Below are positions 14,184 to 22,370 of a DNA stretch of 45,667 nucleotides, piece after piece. The number at the start of each line of letters is the position of its first letter. Position 1 is the stretch's first letter. Position numbers and translations under genes: made by a program. Origin of the DNA: an uncultured Eubacteriales bacterium. Lineage in GTDB: Bacteria; Bacillota; Clostridia; Christensenellales; Aristaeellaceae. The notes beneath the pieces were generated by a model. It did no database searches. It saw nothing but the letters and a program-made list of their open reading frames with translations, and was not told the origin of the DNA. The stretch covers positions 50,371 through 96,037 of the forward strand of contig CACYGY010000011.1 of assembly GCA_902774025.1 (NCBI GenBank), read 5' to 3'.

Positions 14184-14795
14184 ATGAAGAAACTGATTAC
14201 CATTGTTCTTGCCCTGCTGCTGGCTTTGTCTCTGTGTGCCGTATCCATGGCCGAGACGGTGCACCGCAATCCTGCGACCATTGATGTGAACCGCCTGGGA
14301 GGGCGCAGGGTGCTCACGGATATCCGCGCATCCGGTGAAGGAGAGCTGGAACTGACGCTTTATGAGACGGAGACTTTCGCTGCAGCCGCAGTGGAAGGCC
14401 TGAAGGCAGGGGATACCATCGTTTCAGACGGCGTGGAGTACAGGGTGGAAACCGTAAGCAAGCCCGAGGAGGGCACGGTGATTCTGAATCAGGGAACGGC
14501 GAACGAACTGCTCTTTGTAAGAAACCCCTATGGCGAGTATGAGCATACCGGTGACGACGATATCCATCCCCAGGTGGTACTGGGCAAGATCAAGGTGAAG
14601 ACGGACGAGCTGTTTGCCTATGTGCTGGATTCCAGTGACGTGGACAGGGAACTGCCGGAAGTCTATGACACCCGGAAGCTTCTTGAGAATCTCAGAGCAG
14701 ACCCGGATGCCTATGCCATGGAGAACACTTACGTGACCTTCGACAATTACAACACGCCTTCCCTGATCACCCGGATGTATACGCCCTGGCAGTAA
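14184..14795 (+). CDS. Secreted protein of unknown function in the two-component operon
   Basis: A 203-residue exported protein: MKKLITIVLALLLALSLCAVSMAE is a typical Sec signal with cleavage expected after SMA. The mature part mixes short beta strands (ELELTLYETETFAA, AGDTIVSDGVEYRVETVS, TVILNQGTANELLFVRN) and acidic stretches, ending in NTPSLITRMYTPWQ. No catalytic motif or known domain was recognised. The ATG at 14184 has AAGGAG upstream; the longer open frame from 14067 lacks a site. It follows the kinase by 113 nt and is closed by its own terminator, so it is probably cotranscribed with the two-component genes and might be an extracellular sensor accessory or a target. Confidence 0.8.
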   Translation: MKKLITIVLALLLALSLCAVSMAETVHRNPATIDVNRLGGRRVLTDIRASGEGELELTLYETETFAAAAVEGLKAGDTIVSDGVEYRVETVSKPEEGTVILNQGTANELLFVRNPYGEYEHTGDDDIHPQVVLGKIKVKTDELFAYVLDSSDVDRELPEVYDTRKLLENLRADPDAYAMENTYVTFDNYNTPSLITRMYTPWQ

Positions 14796-14829
14796 GGGAA
14801 ATGGAAACATGAATCCGTCTGAGTGACTG

Positions 14830-14861
14830 AAACAGGGTACCCGGCAAGGGTACCCTGTTTT
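14830..14861 (+). terminator. Terminator after the two-component operon
   Basis: A 13-bp perfect stem, AAACAGGGTACCC with GGGTACCCTGTTT, loop GGCAA, ending in a T run. It separates the two-component operon from the efflux operon that follows. Confidence 0.88.
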
Positions 14862-14880
14862 CTGCTGTCCTGAGGATGAA

Positions 14881-14932
14881 GTTTACCGATTGTTTACAAA
14901 TTGGAGGCGGTTTCTTAAGGCACATTTTAAGG
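14881..14932 (+). promoter_or_regulatory. Candidate response-regulator operator upstream of the efflux operon
   Basis: Four phased half-sites: GTTTAC at 14881 and 14892 (11 nt apart), then TTAAGG at 14915 and 14927 (12 nt apart, and 22 nt from the previous core). The TTAAGG pair matches that in front of the response regulator at 12111/12122. A possible -10 (TACCAT, 14941) again lies 20 nt after the first TTAAGG, as in the regulator promoter. It lies directly after the terminator and 70 to 120 nt before the membrane-fusion gene. Confidence 0.6.
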
Positions 14933-15001
14933 GAAGACTGTACCATGGCCGCGGGTGTACGGATGTATGCCGAAAGAAATGTGACCGGAAAGGACAGCAG
15001 G

Positions 15002-16093
15002 ATGGAAGTCAACATGAATGTTTCAGCCCCTGCGGGGATTCTGCCTGAGGAAAAAGCGGATGCGGGAAAAAAGAAACGGCGCAGAAGGAAAATCCTCCGC
15101 CGGATTGTGATCCTTGTCCTGATCCTTGTGCTTCTGGGCGGAGGAGGCTGGCTGGTTTTCAGAAAGCTGAAGTCGGATTATACCGTGACCTACCAGCCCT
15201 ATACCGTCACCAGAGGGACCATTTCAAACGCCCTCTCCTTCAGCGGGAATCTTCAGGCGGTCAACAGCAGAACCTATGAGGCGGATACCCGCGTGACCGT
15301 CCGGAATCTCTATGTGAAGGCCGGGGATACGGTCCGAAGCGGGGACAGGCTGATGAAGCTGAGCAACGGACAGACCCTGACAGCGGATTTTGACGGTACC
15401 GTCAATCAGCTTCCGGTGAAGGAAGGGGATGAGGTGACCGGGGGGACGACGCTCCTTCAGCTGGTGGATTTCCGGCATATGCGGGTGTCTGTGCGGGTGG
15501 ACGAATATGACATATCGGACGTTCATGCGGGAGATGAGTGCCGGATCACTGCCACGGCTACGGAGGACGTTTTTGAATCGGTCATTGACAACATCAACTA
15601 CGTGTCCTCATCCACGGGCAATGTGGCTTACTATACCGCCACGGCCTATGTGGATGTCACGGGAGGCGTGTATCCGGGCATGCAGGTGACGCTGACGGTG
15701 CCGCAGGAGGAAGCCACGGACGTGGTGATTCTGAAGGCGGATGCCCTGAGCTTTGACAGGACCAACCAGGCCTATGTGAATGTGCTCAATGAAAAGGGCG
15801 GGCTGGAACGGGTCAATGTGCAGACCGGTGTGAGCAACGGCAATTATGTGGAGATCCGGTCCGGACTGGAGAGCGGTGACACGGTGTATGTGGAGGCGGC
15901 CGTCAGGGATGAGAGCGGCAGTATTCTGCAGCAGCTGTTCGGAGGCAGGAACTTTCTGGGTGGCAGTCAGTCCGGAGGCGGCAGTCAGAGGTCCTCAGGC
16001 GGCGGTGGCAGTGGGTTCAGCGGCTCCGGCAGTGGTGGTTCCTCCAGGACGAATCCAGGTTCAAGATCGAATTCGGGCGGTGGTCAGCCATGA
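15002..16093 (+). CDS. HlyD/MacA-family periplasmic-adaptor-like protein
   Basis: A 363-residue membrane-anchored adaptor. A short basic cytoplasmic tail (KKKRRRRKILRR) is followed by one transmembrane helix (residues 29-50). Outside are the biotinyl-lipoyl-like hairpin (VTVRNLYVKAGDTVRSGDRLMKLSNG and FDGTVNQLPVKEGDEVTGGTTLLQLVD), a beta-barrel domain (MRVSVRVDEYDISDVHAGDECRITATAT) and a membrane-proximal domain. The last 50 or so residues are a low-complexity Gly/Ser tail. The start at 15002 has AAAGGAC upstream; earlier in-frame ATGs lack sites. It overlaps the ATPase gene by four nt. In Gram-positives such adaptors work with MacB-type ABC transporters to export peptides or drugs or to resist them. 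Confidence 0.9.
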   Translation: MEVNMNVSAPAGILPEEKADAGKKKRRRRKILRRIVILVLILVLLGGGGWLVFRKLKSDYTVTYQPYTVTRGTISNALSFSGNLQAVNSRTYEADTRVTVRNLYVKAGDTVRSGDRLMKLSNGQTLTADFDGTVNQLPVKEGDEVTGGTTLLQLVDFRHMRVSVRVDEYDISDVHAGDECRITATATEDVFESVIDNINYVSSSTGNVAYYTATAYVDVTGGVYPGMQVTLTVPQEEATDVVILKADALSFDRTNQAYVNVLNEKGGLERVNVQTGVSNGNYVEIRSGLESGDTVYVEAAVRDESGSILQQLFGGRNFLGGSQSGGGSQRSSGGGGSGFSGSGSGGSSRTNPGSRSNSGGGQP

Positions 16094-16788
16094 CAGAACC
16101 GGTTTTCTTCCACATGGCGGGAATCCACAAGGTTTATCCCATGGGGGATGAGCAGGTTCATGTTCTGAAGGATGTGAACCTGGATCTGGAGAAGGGGGAC
16201 TATCTGTCCGTTCTGGGGCCCAGCGGAAGCGGGAAAACCACCCTGATGAACATCATCGGGTGTCTGGACACGGCCAGTGCCGGGGAATATGTGCTGGAAG
16301 GATATGACATCGGGGAGATGGATGAGGTGGAGCTTGCCAGGATCCGCTCACGGGAGATCGGTTTCATTTTCCAGAATTCCCAGCTTCTGCCCCGTCTGAA
16401 TGCTCTGAAAAACGTGGAACTTCCCCTGATTTACGCGGGGGTCAGCCCCAGGGAACGGCGTCAGCGGGCCAGGGAGATGCTGGAGAAAGTAGGGCTGTCC
16501 CGGAGGATGGAACATTACCCCAATCAGTTATCCGGCGGCCAGCAGCAGCGTGTCGCCATTGCCCGGGCCATGGTGGGCAATCCGGCCATTCTTCTGGCGG
16601 ATGAGCCTACGGGCGCTCTGGATCAGAAGACGGGGCGGCAGGTCATGGATCTGTTTCAGGCGCTGAACCGGGAAGGCCGGACCATTATCATGATCACCCA
16701 TGACATGAACATTGCGGCCTGTGCCCGGCGTACCGTGCATATCGTGGACGGTGTGCTGACGGAAAGAGCGGGTGAAGCGCATGGGTAA
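16090..16788 (+). CDS. MacB/LolD-type ABC transporter ATP-binding protein
   Basis: A 232-residue ATPase with Walker [10 protein letters not shown] (residues 44-52), Q-loop [24 protein letters not shown], signature [15 protein letters not shown], Walker [13 protein letters not shown] and H-loop ITHDMN. The sequence is of the MacB/FtsE/LolD subfamily, which powers mechanotransmission or efflux of peptides, macrolides or lipoproteins, not import. The ATG overlaps the adaptor stop (ATGA) and the 3' end overlaps the permease start, so the three genes are tightly coupled. Confidence 0.94.
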   Translation: MTEPVFFHMAGIHKVYPMGDEQVHVLKDVNLDLEKGDYLSVLGPSGSGKTTLMNIIGCLDTASAGEYVLEGYDIGEMDEVELARIRSREIGFIFQNSQLLPRLNALKNVELPLIYAGVSPRERRQRAREMLEKVGLSRRMEHYPNQLSGGQQQRVAIARAMVGNPAILLADEPTGALDQKTGRQVMDLFQALNREGRTIIMITHDMNIAACARRTVHIVDGVLTERAGEAHG

Positions 16789-17995
16789 TTCCATCCGGGG
16801 GATTCTGGTCATGGTGAAGGAATACTTTGCCATGTCATGGAGCAATATCCGGGGAAACAAGGTCAGGTCCTTTCTCACGGTGCTGGGCATTCTGATCGGC
16901 GTGACTGCGGTGATCGCCCTGATTACCACGGTATCCGGGTTCTCCGGTACCCTTTCCTCCTCCTTCAGGAGCATGGGTGCCGGTTCACTGATGCTGTCGG
17001 TGACGGGAAATGATCTGAAATCGGGGCTGAGCAGGGAGGACCTGACCGTTCTGACGGAACTTGAAGAGGTGGATGGCGTTTCCCCCTCCGTATCCCTGCG
17101 CGGCCGGGTGGCCAGGGGCGGTGCATATCAGTCCAATGTGACTGTTTCCGGAAGGAACGCCTACTATTTCCTCAAAAATGAGGGCATGGTCAGCCGGGGC
17201 AGGACGATTCATCCCAGCGATGAGGAGAACATGACCTTTGTATGCCTGATCAGTCAGGAGCTGGTGACCACTTTCTTCTACGGGGAGGACCCTCTGGGCA
17301 GGAATCTGTACATTGACGGTGTTCCCTTTCTGGTCGTCGGCATACTTTCCGGGGACGGCGGGACCAGTGTGACCGCCATGATGAGCAGCGGAAGCGCCAG
17401 CATCGTGATTCCCTACACCACGGCCCTGAAGATGAACAATACCGGCGATGTCACATCCCTTGTGGTGTATGCTGCCGACGGTCTGGAATCCGGGGATGTG
17501 ACCACAGTCCTGGAGGAAACACTGGATGCCATGTTCAGCTATGAGGAAGACTGCTTTACCGTGACGGCCATGACAAGCATTGAGGACACCATGAACAACA
17601 TGCTGTCCATGGTGAGCACACTGCTGGCGGGGATTGCGTCCATTGCCCTGGTGGTGGGCGGAATCGGCATTATGAACATGATGCTCACCACCGTAACGGA
17701 GCGCACCATGGAGATCGGGCTTAAGAAGGCACTGGGCGCCATTCCCTGGCAGATCCAGATGCAGTTTCTCATTGAATCTTTTCTCCTGTCCATGATCGGC
17801 GGCGTCATGGGGGTCGCCCTGGGCCTGTTCCTCTCCCTGATTCTCTGTCAGGCCATCGGGAGCACCTTTGTCATTTCCGTGGAGGCCATCCTGCTGGGCG
17901 TTTCCTTTTCCGCTGTCGTAGGGATCCTCTTCGGCTGGGCTCCCGCCCGGAAGGCCAGCCGCCTGAATCCCATTGACGCCCTGCGGTCCATGTAA
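16772..17995 (+). CDS. MacB-type ABC transporter permease
   Basis: A 407-residue permease with the MacB topology. An N-terminal helix (SFLTVLGILIGVTAVIALITTVSG) follows the amphipathic AMSWSNIRGNKVR; then comes a large extracytoplasmic domain of about 215 residues (MacB_PCD), and three C-terminal helices beginning TLLAGIASIALVVGGIGIMNMMLTTVTERTMEIGLKKALGA, the FtsX-type domain. GTG at 16772 or ATG at 16781 are both possible starts; either overlaps the ATPase gene. With the ATPase and adaptor it should form a MacAB-like exporter under the control of the neighbouring two-component system. Confidence 0.93.
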   Translation: MKRMGNSIRGILVMVKEYFAMSWSNIRGNKVRSFLTVLGILIGVTAVIALITTVSGFSGTLSSSFRSMGAGSLMLSVTGNDLKSGLSREDLTVLTELEEVDGVSPSVSLRGRVARGGAYQSNVTVSGRNAYYFLKNEGMVSRGRTIHPSDEENMTFVCLISQELVTTFFYGEDPLGRNLYIDGVPFLVVGILSGDGGTSVTAMMSSGSASIVIPYTTALKMNNTGDVTSLVVYAADGLESGDVTTVLEETLDAMFSYEEDCFTVTAMTSIEDTMNNMLSMVSTLLAGIASIALVVGGIGIMNMMLTTVTERTMEIGLKKALGAIPWQIQMQFLIESFLLSMIGGVMGVALGLFLSLILCQAIGSTFVISVEAILLGVSFSAVVGILFGWAPARKASRLNPIDALRSM

Positions 17996-18025
17996 AGCAT
18001 TCCATCAATCAAGGAGGTACAGACT

Positions 18026-19102
18026 ATGAAAAGACTTGCGTCCGTCCTGGCGGTCCTGATCATGCTTCCGTGTGCGTTTCCGGCCCTTGCGGAATATGCG
18101 GAGGTGACCGGACAGGTGGTGAATCTTTCACCCGGAAATGTCATTGCGGACCTGGGGGGCATGGTGAGCGATATTCTGGTTTCGCCCGGGGATTCCGTCC
18201 GCGCCGGGGACGTGCTGGCGAAACTGCGGGGCACGAAGGTTTATGCTCTTCAGGACGGCACGGCGCATTTTTTCGGGGAAGCGGGGGACAGTGCGGAAAT
18301 GGTGACGGAGCGGTACGGGGCGGTCGCCTGGATCGAGCCTGCCGAAGCATACAGGATTTCCGCCTCCACCAAGACGGCCTATGACAGGGAAGAAAACCGG
18401 ATCATTCATCCCGGGGAAACGGTTTATCTGAGAGGCGCGGATGACAACAGGCATACCGGCGCGGGCATGGTCACCAGCGTATCCGGAACTTCCTTCACCG
18501 TCGAGGTGACGGAGGGATCTTTTCTCACAGGTGAAGGCGTGATCATTTTCCGGGACAGTGCCTTTGCGGCACAAAGCCGTCTGGGCCGGGGGGATATCAG
18601 CCGGCAGGGTCCCGTGGCCTATACGGGAGAGGGCATCCTTGTCAGCTATCCTGTGGAGGAAGGCGCACAGGTCCGGAAAGGCGATGTGCTCTTTGAAACC
18701 CTGGAGGGAAGTTTCGGGGGCCGCGGGGGAGATCTGCATGATATTCAGGCGGAGCAGGACGGCACTGTGGCTTCCCTGAGTCTGAAGGTGGGGGGAAGCA
18801 TTGAAAGCGGTTCCGCCGTGGCGGAATTCTATCCCGCTGACCAGATGCGGATCAGCTGCATGGTGACGGAGACGGACCTGCAGGATTTCCATGTGGGGGA
18901 CCGGGTAAGGATTGAACTCATCTTTCTGGAAGACGGAACCATCAGTCTGGAGGGCGTGGTGGAAAAGATCTCCGGAATCGGGAATCAGGCAGCGGAGGAG
19001 TCCCCGGAGGCAGCCTATACCGTGCTGGTCCGTCCGGACAGCACAGACCGGCTTCTGTATGGCATGAATGTCCTGGTATCCGTTGTGAAAACGGGAGAAT
19101 AA
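18026..19102 (+). CDS. Secreted HlyD-like adaptor with two lipoyl-type hairpins
   Basis: A 358-residue protein with a Sec signal peptide (MKRLASVLAVLIMLPCAFPALA) and no other membrane helix. It contains biotinyl-lipoyl-like halves at about 38-75 (LGGMVSDILVSPGDSVRAGDVLAKLRG), 205-225 (ILVSYPVEEGAQVRKGDVLFETLEG) and 245-268 (AEQDGTVASLSLKVGGSIESGSAV), then a HlyD-type beta-barrel segment MRISCMVTETDLQDFHVGDRVRIEL and a membrane-proximal end. AAGGAGG precedes the ATG. It follows the permease by 30 nt, so it is the fourth gene of the efflux operon and a second adaptor, unanchored, next to the membrane-anchored one. Confidence 0.85.
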   Translation: MKRLASVLAVLIMLPCAFPALAEYAEVTGQVVNLSPGNVIADLGGMVSDILVSPGDSVRAGDVLAKLRGTKVYALQDGTAHFFGEAGDSAEMVTERYGAVAWIEPAEAYRISASTKTAYDREENRIIHPGETVYLRGADDNRHTGAGMVTSVSGTSFTVEVTEGSFLTGEGVIIFRDSAFAAQSRLGRGDISRQGPVAYTGEGILVSYPVEEGAQVRKGDVLFETLEGSFGGRGGDLHDIQAEQDGTVASLSLKVGGSIESGSAVAEFYPADQMRISCMVTETDLQDFHVGDRVRIELIFLEDGTISLEGVVEKISGIGNQAAEESPEAAYTVLVRPDSTDRLLYGMNVLVSVVKTGE

Positions 19103-19108
19103 ATGGAA

Positions 19109-19135
19109 AGAGGGGCTGCGCAGGGCGGCCCCTCT
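19109..19135 (+). terminator. Terminator after the efflux operon
   Basis: AGAGGGGC (19109-19116) pairs with GCCCCTCT (19128-19135), just after the last gene of the efflux operon and before the convergent acetyltransferase. The T run is interrupted by cytosines. Confidence 0.65.
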
Positions 19136-19141
19136 CTCGTG

Positions 19142-19561
19142 TCATTTGATTTTTCTGCCCAGGATCAGCTCCGCGCTCTGCTCGTATCCGGGAAAGGGCA
19201 GGATAAAGGCACCGCAGTCCCTGTACCCCAGAGCCCGGTAAAAGTGCTGGGCTTCCTCATCGGACTGGGTGGAGGTCAGGAGAAGATCATGACCGGCTTC
19301 CCTCATTTCCGTCTCCCAGAAGTCCATGAGCATGCGCCCGAATCCTCTGCCCCGGTATCCCTCCTGAATGTACAGAAGGCTGCAGAAGGGAATGCTGTCC
19401 CAGAAGAGATGATACCGAAGGAGACCCACGGGCGCATCCAGTGTCAGAACATAGGCCTGGCGCAGCAGGATTTTCTGTTCAAACAGATCCCCCGGCAGAT
19501 GGCGGTCCAGGGAAAACCAGAAATCCCTGTCCGCGGGGAGTGCGTGACGTACAGAGGGCAT
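19142..19561 (-). CDS. GNAT-family N-acetyltransferase
   Basis: A 139-residue acetyltransferase with the acetyl-CoA motif SLLYIQEGYRGRGFGRMLMDFWETEMREAGHDLLLTSTQSDEEAQHFYRALGYRDCG (motif A RGRGFG near residue 72). The start at 19561 has AAAGGAG five bases upstream; an in-frame ATG at 19576 overlaps the stop of the phosphopantetheinyl transferase (ATGA) and is an alternative. It is last in an operon after the MATE transporter and the transferase. Substrate unknown. Confidence 0.88.
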   Translation of the reverse strand: MPSVRHALPADRDFWFSLDRHLPGDLFEQKILLRQAYVLTLDAPVGLLRYHLFWDSIPFCSLLYIQEGYRGRGFGRMLMDFWETEMREAGHDLLLTSTQSDEEAQHFYRALGYRDCGAFILPFPGYEQSAELILGRKIK

Positions 19562-19572
19562 GGCTGCTCCTT

Positions 19573-20196
19573 TCATTTGAGGTGCCACGCCTGAAGCTCC
19601 GCCTTTTCCCCGGGGGAAAAGCAGGCGCAGACCTGATGGTTCATGACGGTGGCTTCCAGGAAATGAACCTCTTCTTCCAGAGGTCCGCCGGGAAGGACGG
19701 AAAAGCCGGCAGGAGACCGGCTCAGCCCTGTGCCCAGACGCTTCAGATAGCTCTCCTTCCGGGTCCACAGCCGGAGAAAGGCCAGATCCCGGTCAGGGGA
19801 AGAAAGGATCCACTGGATTTCCTCCTCCTGAAAGCAGAGGGGGGCTATGTCCGGATCCCACCGGGCGGTTTCCACGTCAATGCCCACCGGGGAGGGGGAA
19901 ACGGCGCATACGGCCAGAATCCCGCTGTGGGAAAGACTGAAGTGAATGTCCGGGTGTGCGGTCAGGCAGGGCCTGCCCCATTCCTCCCGGCGGAGGCGCA
20001 GATCCGTGGCCCCGGCCCGGGTGAGCATGTGCCGGGCCAGGATGCCGGCACCCAGACAGAGCATTCTGTCCTTTTCAAAACGGTAGCGAAGCACACGCTG
20101 TTTTCGCTCCTCCCAGGGCAGGTCCTCCAGGCAGCGGCGGAACAGTGCTGCGTCCGAAAGAGGAGACACATCCAGATAACACAGGGCGGGAGACAT
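19573..20196 (-). CDS. 4'-phosphopantetheinyl transferase (Sfp type)
   Basis: A 207-residue enzyme of the Sfp/AcpT superfamily, which moves phosphopantetheine from CoA to carrier proteins. Key motifs are PVGIDVETARW (magnesium ligands Asp107 and Glu109) and WTRKESYLKRLGTGL (Trp144, Lys147, Glu148), plus HFSLSHSG near residue 85 and RPCLTAHPD before it. The ATG at 20196 has GGGAGGTG four bases upstream. It lies between a MATE transporter (15 nt upstream) and a GNAT gene. No polyketide, nonribosomal peptide or acyl-carrier gene is in the window, so the carrier protein lies elsewhere; it may be the cell's fatty-acid ACP activator. Confidence 0.9.
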   Translation of the reverse strand: MSPALCYLDVSPLSDAALFRRCLEDLPWEERKQRVLRYRFEKDRMLCLGAGILARHMLTRAGATDLRLRREEWGRPCLTAHPDIHFSLSHSGILAVCAVSPSPVGIDVETARWDPDIAPLCFQEEEIQWILSSPDRDLAFLRLWTRKESYLKRLGTGLSRSPAGFSVLPGGPLEEEVHFLEATVMNHQVCACFSPGEKAELQAWHLK

Positions 20197-20211
20197 GGCA
20201 CACCTCCCGGA

Positions 20212-21564
20212 TCAGGCGGTTTTCTTCCAGCGGCCGGAGAGATAGAAGACCAGGCCGATGAGCATGGGCACAAAGCCCGCGAGGCTGTCGCCCATCCAGA
20301 ACCCCTGACAGTCCAGCTTCATGGCAAAGCCCAGAAGGGCCGCCAGGCCCATCCGGGCCATGACGCCGTCGATCAGCGCCACCGCCAGGTTCAGTCCGGC
20401 GCGGCCGGAGCCGTTGATCAGGGAGAAGGCCACGGACCGGGTGGCGGAGCCATAGATATTGAGGATAATGGGCAGGGTAAGGACGGAGGCCAGACCCAGC
20501 ACTTCCGCGTCGGAGGTGAAGATGCCGTAGACGGCGTCCGGCCACAGAAGGATTACGGCGGTGAGCATCAGGGACAGAAGGATGTTGATCAGGAGAACCG
20601 ACAGCAGAATATGGTTGACCCTGCCGTGGGCCTTCGCCCCCAGGTTCTGTCCGACCATGGTGCTCCCCGCGGCGACAAAGGACTGGGAGATGACACCGCA
20701 TACCACGTTGACCTTGTTGAAGATCCCGGCCAGGGCGGAGTAGGTTACGTCAAACATGTTGATCCAGCTGGTGAGGATAATCTTGGAAAAGCTGATGGCG
20801 GCGGACTGGATGGCCATGGGAATTCCCAGGGACAGAAGCCTGCGGAACTGGGGCATGTCAATGCGGAAACTGGAGAGCCGGAAGTCGAACCCGAAGTTTT
20901 CCCGGTGCAGGAAGAGGTAAAGGAGGGAAATCAGGAAACTGACCCCCTGTCCGATAACGGTGGCCAGAGCCGCGCCGAAAACCTCCATTCCCATATACTT
21001 CACAAAGACAATGTCCAGGATGATGTTCAGGATTGCCGCCAGGGCAATGAAGACGAAGGGCCTGCGGCTGTCGCCCATGCCTCTGAGAATGGCGCTGACA
21101 ATGTTGTAGCCGTAGATGAACACAAGGCCAATGATGCAGGTGACCATATAGTCCATGGTGTAGGCCCGGGACGCTGAAGGGGTATGAAGCCAGTCCAGAA
21201 TGGCGAAACGGAGGAAGTAGCAGATCAGGGACATTCCCAGGGCAAGGGCCAGAAGGAAGGTGAACATGGTGCCGATGATTCTGCGGATATCCTCGTGATT
21301 GTGCCTTCCCACGGCCTGGGCGATGATCACCTGCCCCGCGGAGGAAAAACCCATGGCGAAAAAGGTGATGAGATGCAGGATATCCCCGCCGATGGAAACG
21401 GCGGACATGCCGGCCTTGCCGATATAGTTGCCCACGATCACCATATCCACCAGGTTATAGACAGCCTGCAGGGCATTGGAAATAAACAGGGGCAGGGTAA
21501 ACCGGATCAGAAGAGGGACCACGGGTCCCCTGGTCATATCCCGGATCATGGAGCGTGACTGCAT
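20212..21564 (-). CDS. MATE-family efflux transporter
   Basis: A 450-residue membrane protein with about twelve helices. The start MIRDMTRGPVVPLLIRFTLPLFISNALQAVYNLVDMVIVGNYIG and AAVSIGG-like segment MSAVSIGGDILHLITFFAMGFSSAGQVIIAQAVGR are typical of DinF/NorM-type clostridial MATE proteins, which expel cationic drugs or metabolites with a sodium or proton gradient. The ATG at 21564 has only a weak site (GGTGGAAG); a TTG at 21585 is a less likely start. It is first in an operon with the phosphopantetheinyl transferase and acetyltransferase. Confidence 0.93.
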   Translation of the reverse strand: MQSRSMIRDMTRGPVVPLLIRFTLPLFISNALQAVYNLVDMVIVGNYIGKAGMSAVSIGGDILHLITFFAMGFSSAGQVIIAQAVGRHNHEDIRRIIGTMFTFLLALALGMSLICYFLRFAILDWLHTPSASRAYTMDYMVTCIIGLVFIYGYNIVSAILRGMGDSRRPFVFIALAAILNIILDIVFVKYMGMEVFGAALATVIGQGVSFLISLLYLFLHRENFGFDFRLSSFRIDMPQFRRLLSLGIPMAIQSAAISFSKIILTSWINMFDVTYSALAGIFNKVNVVCGVISQSFVAAGSTMVGQNLGAKAHGRVNHILLSVLLINILLSLMLTAVILLWPDAVYGIFTSDAEVLGLASVLTLPIILNIYGSATRSVAFSLINGSGRAGLNLAVALIDGVMARMGLAALLGFAMKLDCQGFWMGDSLAGFVPMLIGLVFYLSGRWKKTA

Positions 21565-21604
21565 GCTTCCACCACTTTCTGTCAAAGGTCTGGGCGAAGG
21601 AAAA

Positions 21605-21628
21605 CCGGCCGGGTTTCGGTCCGGCCGG
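21605..21628 (-). terminator. Terminator after deoC
   Basis: The 8-bp CCGGCCGG arms at 21605-21612 and 21621-21628 form a hairpin; on the minus strand TTTT follows. It lies between the DeoC stop and the MATE start. Confidence 0.7.
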
Positions 21629-21650
21629 ATCGCAGATTCAGAGGGAAGGG

Positions 21651-22358
21651 TCAGGCTTCCGCTTCTTCCAGCGTGCCCTGGCGATAGCGTTCTTCCGCCT
21701 CCGCCATGATTTTCTCCGTGGCGGACACGCCGCAGCGGTCCGCGCCCGCGGCGCGGGCCTTCAGGACCGTGTCCAGATCCCGGATACCGCCGGAACCCTT
21801 GATGCGCACGGAGGGGGAAACGCTCATTCGCATGAGACGCAGATCCTCCAGACGGCAGCCGGCGCTCCCGTAGCCGGTGGATGTTTTCACAAAGTCCGCG
21901 CCGGCCTCCTCGGCAAGGCGGCAGGCATCCCGCTTCTGCTCGTCGGAGAGATAGCAGGTTTCCAGGATCACCTTGACAATGGCGCCGCGGGAATGGGCAA
22001 GCTCCGTGATCAGGGCGATTTCCTGACGCACATAGTCATGGTCTCCGGCCAGCATGCGGCCGATGTTGATGACCATGTCCAGTTCCTCGCATCCGTCGTC
22101 CAGGGCCAGGCAGGCTTCCGCCAGCTTGATGTCCGTCCGGGAATCCCCGTGGGGGAAGCCGATGACGGTGCAGACCTTTACCCCGCTGCCTTTGAGCAGT
22201 TCCGCGATGAGGGGCACGTCACAGGGCCGGGCGCACATGCTGGCGGTCTGATATTTCAGGGCGATCTCCGCGCCTCTGCGGATATCCGCTTCCGTCAGGT
22301 AAGGCTGAAGCGTGGAATGATCCAGCATGGAGGCAATATCCTTGGGTGTCAGTGGCAT
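21651..22358 (-). CDS. deoC: Deoxyribose-phosphate aldolase
   Basis: A 235-residue class I aldolase that splits 2-deoxyribose 5-phosphate into glyceraldehyde 3-phosphate and acetaldehyde. The Schiff-base lysine is Lys158 in ADFVKTSTGYG; the second active-site lysine is Lys187 in VRIKGSGGIRD; ELDMVINIG and KVILETCYL are the other family blocks. AAAGGAG lies before the ATG at 22358. It follows the DUF6171 gene by 12 nt in an operon headed by the arabinofuranosidase. That is an unusual partner for a nucleoside-catabolic aldolase, but both deal with pentoses. Confidence 0.95.
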   Translation of the reverse strand: MPLTPKDIASMLDHSTLQPYLTEADIRRGAEIALKYQTASMCARPCDVPLIAELLKGSGVKVCTVIGFPHGDSRTDIKLAEACLALDDGCEELDMVINIGRMLAGDHDYVRQEIALITELAHSRGAIVKVILETCYLSDEQKRDACRLAEEAGADFVKTSTGYGSAGCRLEDLRLMRMSVSPSVRIKGSGGIRDLDTVLKARAAGADRCGVSATEKIMAEAEERYRQGTLEEAEA

Positions 22359-22370
22359 GGCGTTCTCCTT

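Noticed and set aside
19441..21177. A 578-codon plus-strand frame.
   Set aside because: Antisense to the phosphopantetheinyl transferase and MATE genes, with Gln/Gly/His-rich composition and no domain.
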